Origin: Halobacteriales archaeon SW_9_67_25 | GTDB lineage: Archaea; Halobacteriota; Halobacteria; Halobacteriales; Haloarculaceae | Length of the DNA: 17,102 nucleotides | Assembly: GCA_003022745.1 (NCBI GenBank) | Contig: PXSU01000117.1 | Location: 1 to 17,102, forward strand | Direction: 5' to 3' | Shown: in pieces, positions 13,620 through 17,102 of the stretch | Position numbering within the stretch: position 1 is the first letter of the stretch | Layout of the letters: each line of letters starts with the position of its first letter | Notes under the pieces: generated by a model | What the model saw: only the letters and a program-made list of their open reading frames with translations | Databases searched by the model: none | Told to the model about the DNA's origin: nothing | Program-made: the position numbers and the translations under genes

Positions 13620-14258
13620 TCACACCAGGGCACGCACGCGGAACCAGGCGCCGGACAGGACGGCCGCGAGAACGACTCCGAGGCCCGACACCAGACGCGC
13701 GTCGATGCCGAAGGTCGTGCTCGGCTGGTAGACCGTGACGCCGTATCCATAGAGTCTCTCGACTGCGTCGGGCGAGAGGAGTCCGACAACCGCGGCCGCC
13801 GCCGCAATCAGGATGAACGTTGCTCCCTGCAGGACGAACCACATCACCACGTCCTCGACCCGGACGAGTCGACGGGCCTGTTCGGCCGTCAGCGACCGGC
13901 GCGAGACGACGTACTCCTGTCTGACGAGCACTAGCCCTGCGGCGAACGTGGTGAGGATGCCGAGAAGGGCCAGTGTCACGATCACGAGTCCGAGCGTCTC
14001 GGGGAGCGGGCCGGTCCCCTCTATTGACCTGATCAGTCCGCGCCTGAGGAACAGCGCGGGTGCGATGACGACCGACGCCGCCAGCGCCCCGCTCGCGACC
14101 TGGATCTTCTGTCCCAGCGACAGCGGAAAGGTCCGCCTGACCGTGAGCTCTGCTCTCTGGTAGGGCTCGCCATCGACGATGCGCCTCGAGACTTCCTCGT
14201 CGTCCACGGTCTTGTCTCCTCTGGAGGGTGGTACTGATACGACAGGGGTTCCAGACAT
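13620..14258 (-). CDS. Four-helix membrane protein, 212 residues, unknown function
   Basis: The protein starts MSGTPVVSVPPSRGDKTVDD. It has a charged cytoplasmic N-terminus of about 45 residues, then hydrophobic segments at roughly 52-70, 87-112, 138-160 and 190-210. Between helices 2 and 3 is a basic loop (VRQEYVVSRRSLTAEQARRL). No catalytic motif or named family is recognised. I chose the ATG at 14258 because the preceding bases (AAAGGTTTCT) look like a short promoter/leader and upstream in-frame sequence is low-complexity shadow. It is upstream of hop on the same strand with a 183-base gap and a separate hop promoter, so the two are probably independent. Confidence 0.7.
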   Translation of the reverse strand: MSGTPVVSVPPSRGDKTVDDEEVSRRIVDGEPYQRAELTVRRTFPLSLGQKIQVASGALAASVVIAPALFLRRGLIRSIEGTGPLPETLGLVIVTLALLGILTTFAAGLVLVRQEYVVSRRSLTAEQARRLVRVEDVVMWFVLQGATFILIAAAAAVVGLLSPDAVERLYGYGVTVYQPSTTFGIDARLVSGLGVVLAAVLSGAWFRVRALV

Positions 14259-14351
14259 AGAAACCTTTCTGCGACAGTCAGAGACCCTGACAGGACCAGC
14301 CTGCCCGGTGGCTCGTGCCGACCGCCGCAGGTCCGTGACGTTCGACCAGCG

Positions 14352-14365
14352 GGGGTAGAAACCCC
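14352..14365. terminator. Short hairpin just after the aminotransferase gene
   Basis: GGGGT-AGAA-ACCCC forms a five-pair stem 16-29 bases past the aminotransferase stop codon. A second small stem GTCAG-AGACC-CTGAC is at 14277-14291. Neither is followed by a U tract in the minus-strand RNA. Together they are the only structure I see in the 122-base gap. Confidence 0.3.
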
Positions 14366-14380
14366 ACCTGCTCACAGCCG

Positions 14381-15544
14381 TCAGCCCCGGAGGAGTCCCT
14401 CGGCGTCGAGTCGGTCCACCGCCTCGCGCAGGCGTGGCTTGCTGTTCGCATAGGAGATCCGGGCGTAACCGGGCGTCCCGAACGCGCTGCCGGGGACGGT
14501 CGCGACGTGGGCGGATTCGATGGCCTGCTCGCACCACGACTGGTCGTCGTCGGCGACGGGGACCATCGTGTAGAAGGCTCCCTGTGGAGTGGGGACGCGC
14601 ACGCCGTGGTCGGCCAGCAGGTCCACGAGCATGTCCCGGCGCTCGTGGAACGCGGCGGCCATCTCCTCGACCGCGTCGTCAGTGTTCTCCAGCGCCTCGA
14701 CGCCCGCGTGCTGGACGAAGTTGGTCGCACACGAGACCGAGTGGCTGTGGATCTTCCCCGCCTGGTCGACAATCTCTTCGGGCGCGGCGAAGTAGCCCAG
14801 CCGCCAGCCCGTCATCGCGTAGGCCTTCGAGAAGCCGTTGACCGTGATAGTCCGGTCCCGCATGCCCTCCAGGGAACCGAGGCTCGTGAACGAGGCGTCG
14901 TAGACGATCTTCTCGTATATCTCGTCGGAGATAACCGTCACGTCGTGGTCTACGGCCAGGTCCCGCACCCCCTGGAGGGCCGATTCCCTGTAAACTGCGC
15001 CGTGGGGGTTGCCCGGGGAGTTCACCACGAGCACGTCCGTCTCGTCGGAGACGACGCCGTTGAGGTCGTCCAGCGCGTCCTTTAGGTGGAAGTCGTACTG
15101 TGCGGTGTCGACCCGCCGGAGTTCAGCGCCGGCTATCTTGGCCATCGCCTCGTAGGAGACCCACGCCGGGTCCAGCAGGACCACCTCGTCGCCGTCCTCG
15201 ATGAGCGTCTGGAACACCTCGAAGAGGGCCTGCTTGCCCCCCGGCGTGACCATGACGTTCTCGGGGCCGTACTGGTCGAGGCCCGTCTCGCCGAGTTTGT
15301 CGGCGATGGCCTCGCGCAACTCGGGGACGCCCTGGGAGGTGGTGTACCCGGTCTTCCCGTCGGCCATGGCCCGTTCGGCCGCGGCCTTGATGTTCTCGGG
15401 CGTGTCGAAGTCCGGTTCGCCGACGCTCAGGTCGACGACGTCGACGCCCTCGGCCTCGAGGGCGGCGGCCTTGTTGCTTATTGCGAGCGTCGCGCTCGGT
15501 TCGACGCGCTGTACGCGGCCTGCGAAGTCGTAGTTGTAGCTCAT
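14381..15544 (-). CDS. aspC: Class I/II PLP aminotransferase, aspartate aminotransferase-like
   Basis: This cytoplasmic PLP enzyme moves an amino group between an amino acid, probably aspartate or an aromatic one, and 2-oxoglutarate. The 387-residue length is standard for the subgroup. Visible landmarks are DLSVGEPDFDTP (38-49), GYTTSQGVPELREAIADKL (66-84), PGGKQALF phosphate-binding turn (101-108), VVNSPGNPHGAVY (173-185), SDEIYEKIVYD (206-216), the PLP lysine Lys240 in NGFSKAYAMTGWRLGY, and the substrate-carboxylate Arg in YARISYA near the end. His181 stands where many family members have Thr. The ATG overlaps the ribH stop codon (ATGA), so it is the second gene of a ribH-aspC operon and is likely translationally coupled. 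Exact substrate cannot be fixed from sequence. Confidence 0.9.
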   Translation of the reverse strand: MSYNYDFAGRVQRVEPSATLAISNKAAALEAEGVDVVDLSVGEPDFDTPENIKAAAERAMADGKTGYTTSQGVPELREAIADKLGETGLDQYGPENVMVTPGGKQALFEVFQTLIEDGDEVVLLDPAWVSYEAMAKIAGAELRRVDTAQYDFHLKDALDDLNGVVSDETDVLVVNSPGNPHGAVYRESALQGVRDLAVDHDVTVISDEIYEKIVYDASFTSLGSLEGMRDRTITVNGFSKAYAMTGWRLGYFAAPEEIVDQAGKIHSHSVSCATNFVQHAGVEALENTDDAVEEMAAAFHERRDMLVDLLADHGVRVPTPQGAFYTMVPVADDDQSWCEQAIESAHVATVPGSAFGTPGYARISYANSKPRLREAVDRLDAEGLLRG

Positions 15545-15957
15545 AGTGAGTCGAGTTCCTCCGCCATGTCGATTGCGCTGTGGACGGCGGTCGCGCCGTA
15601 GTCGACGCGTGCAGCCGCCTCGTCCTGGGTCATGCCCGGACCGGTGACGCCGAACGCGACCGGCGTGTCCCGGTCGAGACTGACGTCAGTCAGCCCCCGT
15701 GCGGCGGCGTCGGCGATGACCCTGTCGTGGTCGGTGTCACCCTCGATGATTGCCCCGACGACCGCGACCGCGTCGACGTCCTCGTGGCAAGCTAGTCTGT
15801 CGGCGGCCAGCGGCGTGTCGTACGAGCCCGGGACCTCCAGCGTGGCGACGATGTCGGCCTCGCGCTCGCGCGCCGCCTCGCGTCCGCGCTTCTCCATCTC
15901 GCGGGTTATCGGACGCTCCTTGTTGAACTGGGCGACCACCAGTCCGAGCTGCACCAT
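15541..15957 (-). CDS. ribH: 6,7-dimethyl-8-ribityllumazine synthase (riboflavin pathway)
   Basis: The enzyme joins the ribityl-pyrimidine and dihydroxybutanone phosphate to make lumazine, the step before riboflavin. The 138-residue protein matches the family in size. Motifs: VVAQFNKE (7-14), VPGSYDTPLAADRL (42-55), GAIIEGDTDHDRVI (69-82, with catalytic His77) and FGVTGPGMTQDEAAARVDYG (102-121). The canonical bacterial GAVIRGxTxHxE is GAIIEGDTDHD here. I chose the ATG at 15957 (MVQLGLVVAQFN). Longer in-frame reading adds an Arg/Gly-rich shadow that does not fit the family. The stop overlaps the aminotransferase start by four bases. Upstream TATA-like TTCTTTTACT is about 23-32 bases before the ATG. 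Confidence 0.92.
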   Translation of the reverse strand: MVQLGLVVAQFNKERPITREMEKRGREAAREREADIVATLEVPGSYDTPLAADRLACHEDVDAVAVVGAIIEGDTDHDRVIADAAARGLTDVSLDRDTPVAFGVTGPGMTQDEAAARVDYGATAVHSAIDMAEELDSL

Positions 15958-15979
15958 ACCCCGGAGGCCGGCGCGGCGA

Positions 15980-15989
15980 GTAAAAGAAC
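15980..15989 (-). promoter_or_regulatory. TATA-like box of ribH-aspC
   Basis: The minus strand reads TTCTTTTACT about 23-32 bases before the ribH ATG, in an otherwise extremely GC-rich gap. The match is moderate, the spacing is right. Confidence 0.4.
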
Positions 15990-16037
15990 TACCGTCTCGG
16001 CCCCGCCGCGCCGCCGGCCGGCTGCCCACCCGCCGAC

Positions 16038-16058
16038 AACCGTAACGGTTCTAACGGT
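16038..16058. promoter_or_regulatory. Palindrome and repeat in the ribH/agl23 divergent gap
   Basis: AACCGTAACGGTT (16038-16050) is a perfect six-base inverted repeat around one base, and TAACGGT recurs directly after it (16043-16049 and 16052-16058). It lies 20-40 bases before the ATG of the Agl23-type gene, where no good TATA box is visible. It may be an operator or part of a weak promoter. Confidence 0.3.
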
Positions 16059-16077
16059 CGCCCCCGCGAACCAGGGT

Positions 16078-17102
16078 ATGAGCGGTCGCCCGAGCGACGA
16101 TTCTGCGTCGGACGCCGCGGGGGAACCCACCGACTCCGGCGCCGGTCCTTCCCGGGAGTCGCCGCCCGCGGACGAGCCCGACCGCCTCCTCGCCGGCCTC
16201 GAGGCGGGTCCCGTCGGCAGGGGGTACCGCGCCGTGGCCGCGGTCAGTACGACCCGCACGGTCCTTGCAATCACCGCCGTCGCCCTCCTCGTTCGCCTCC
16301 TCGCGCTGGGAGCACGGCCGATGCACTACGACGAGGCCCGCGTCGGCTACTGGGCCCTCCACTACATCGACACCGGGTCGTTCACCTACCGGCACGGCAT
16401 CCACGGGCCGTTCGTCCAGCACGTCAACCGCTACCTGTTCCCCCTGATCGGCGCGAGTGACTTCACTGCCCGCCTGCCCGTGGCCGTCGTCGGTGGCCTC
16501 CTGCCGGCGGTCGCCCTGCTCTTTCGGGAGCACCTCGACCGGGCCGAACTGGTCGCGCTCGCGCTCTTCCTGTCGTTCAACTCCGTCCTCGTCTACTACT
16601 CGCGGTTCATGCGCAGCGACGTCCTGCTGGCCGGGTTCATGTTCGGGGCGTTCGGCCTGCTCGTGCGCTTTTACGACACCCGTGACGTCCGGTACCTCTA
16701 CGGTGTGGCCGTCCTCGCCGGGTTCGGGTTCGCGACCAAGGAGAACGCGCTGGTGTACGCGCTGACCTGGCTGGGCGCGACCGGGCTGCTGGCCGACCAG
16801 GCGCTGTTCCGTCCCCGGCGATACCGGGCTGGGGTCGACGTGTTGCGGGCACGCTACGCCGAGTACCGGGGTCGGCTGGGTGAGGTTCTCCCACACTATG
16901 TCGGCCACGCCGTCGGAGCTCTCGCGGTCTTCCTGTTCGTTCTCGTGTTCATGTACGCCGACCGCGGGGCGGGGATGGCCGGTATCAGGGCTCCGCCGGC
17001 ACCCCCCAGCGAGGGGTCGGTCGGTTTCTGGGAGGTCCTCGCCAGCCCCCTCGGATTTCCGGGGCACGCATACGACACACTCGTCGCCGCGACGAACGAG
17101 GC
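16078..17102 (+). CDS. agl23: Agl23-type flippase-associated GT-C membrane protein, N-terminal part (runs off window)
   Basis: The first 341 residues are present. A hydrophilic, acidic N-terminus (MSGRPSDDSASDAAGEPTDS, to about residue 55) precedes the first helix (TVLAITAVALLVRLLAL, 61-77). Then comes ARPMHYDEARVGYW, the Asp-Glu pair in the first outside loop typical of GT-C (PMT-like) dolichol-phosphate-sugar enzymes. TYRHGIHGPFVQHVN, LIGASDFTARLPVAVVGGLL, YYSRFMRSDVLLAGFM and GFATKENALVY follow and are hallmark blocks of the archaeal TIGR03663/Agl23 family. Agl23 is described as associated with lipid-linked glycan flipping in protein N-glycosylation. Whether it transfers sugar or assists flipping is open. 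It is divergent from ribH. I chose the ATG at 16078 as the only start before the acidic leader. Confidence 0.85.
   Translation, partial: MSGRPSDDSASDAAGEPTDSGAGPSRESPPADEPDRLLAGLEAGPVGRGYRAVAAVSTTRTVLAITAVALLVRLLALGARPMHYDEARVGYWALHYIDTGSFTYRHGIHGPFVQHVNRYLFPLIGASDFTARLPVAVVGGLLPAVALLFREHLDRAELVALALFLSFNSVLVYYSRFMRSDVLLAGFMFGAFGLLVRFYDTRDVRYLYGVAVLAGFGFATKENALVYALTWLGATGLLADQALFRPRRYRAGVDVLRARYAEYRGRLGEVLPHYVGHAVGALAVFLFVLVFMYADRGAGMAGIRAPPAPPSEGSVGFWEVLASPLGFPGHAYDTLVAATNE

Noticed and set aside
1..17102. CRISPR array, prophage, plasmid origin or rRNA genes
   Set aside because: No regularly spaced repeats, integrase, replication gene or rRNA-like sequence was seen on reading the window.

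Overview
This is a stretch of a haloarchaeal chromosome. It is GC-rich, most encoded proteins are acidic, promoters are archaeal TATA-type with little or no leader, and the window holds a halorhodopsin, Brp and an archaeal fused lycopene cyclase. The halorhodopsin is closer in sequence to the Natronomonas pharaonis type than to the Halobacterium salinarum type. That hints at a Natronomonas/Haloarcula-like organism but does not prove it.

Left part (1-6900). The window opens with the first codons of A/V-type ATP synthase subunit D, a small decapitated membrane ORF and the decayed right end of an IS200/IS605-type element. The crtY-brp operon follows (lycopene to beta-carotene to retinal, minus strand). 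Next is a universal-stress-protein gene broken by an internal out-of-frame deletion (plus strand). It faces two tandem paralogous APC amino-acid permeases and an Lrp/AsnC regulator with an RCK_C (TrkA-C) tail, all on the minus strand.

Middle part (6970-11600). A plus-strand pair encodes a CPA-type cation/proton antiporter fused to TrkA-N/TrkA-C and a 65-residue membrane protein. After it lies a roughly 106 bp inverted-repeat unit that looks like a small non-autonomous element. Then comes a stand-alone OLD-family ATPase whose TOPRIM-like half has lost its aspartate cluster. A convergent, unrecognised 136-residue protein gene closes this block.

Right part (11670-17102). Four minus-strand genes are a one-pass exported-domain protein, a 69-residue membrane protein, halorhodopsin (hop) and a four-pass membrane protein. 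The hop promoter has a perfect inverted repeat just upstream of its TATA box that matches the outer bases of the Bat/UASbop motif. Further right, ribH and an aspartate/aromatic-type aminotransferase overlap by ATGA. Divergently, an Agl23-type GT-C membrane protein runs off the window end.

Functional reading: crtY and brp make the chromophore that halorhodopsin needs, so one window carries chromophore supply and the light-driven anion pump, plus a cation/H+ antiporter and (at the edge) the ATP synthase. The most interesting points are the unusual retinal-pocket and pump-motif residues of the halorhodopsin (Thr where the helix-F proline is expected, Ser at the Asp96 position, Ile at the Met118 position), its UASbop-like promoter, the OLD ATPase with an apparently dead TOPRIM, and several small mobile-element scars. 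I did not find an obviously new multi-gene system. No tRNA, rRNA or CRISPR array was seen, and no gap between genes exceeds about 260 bases.
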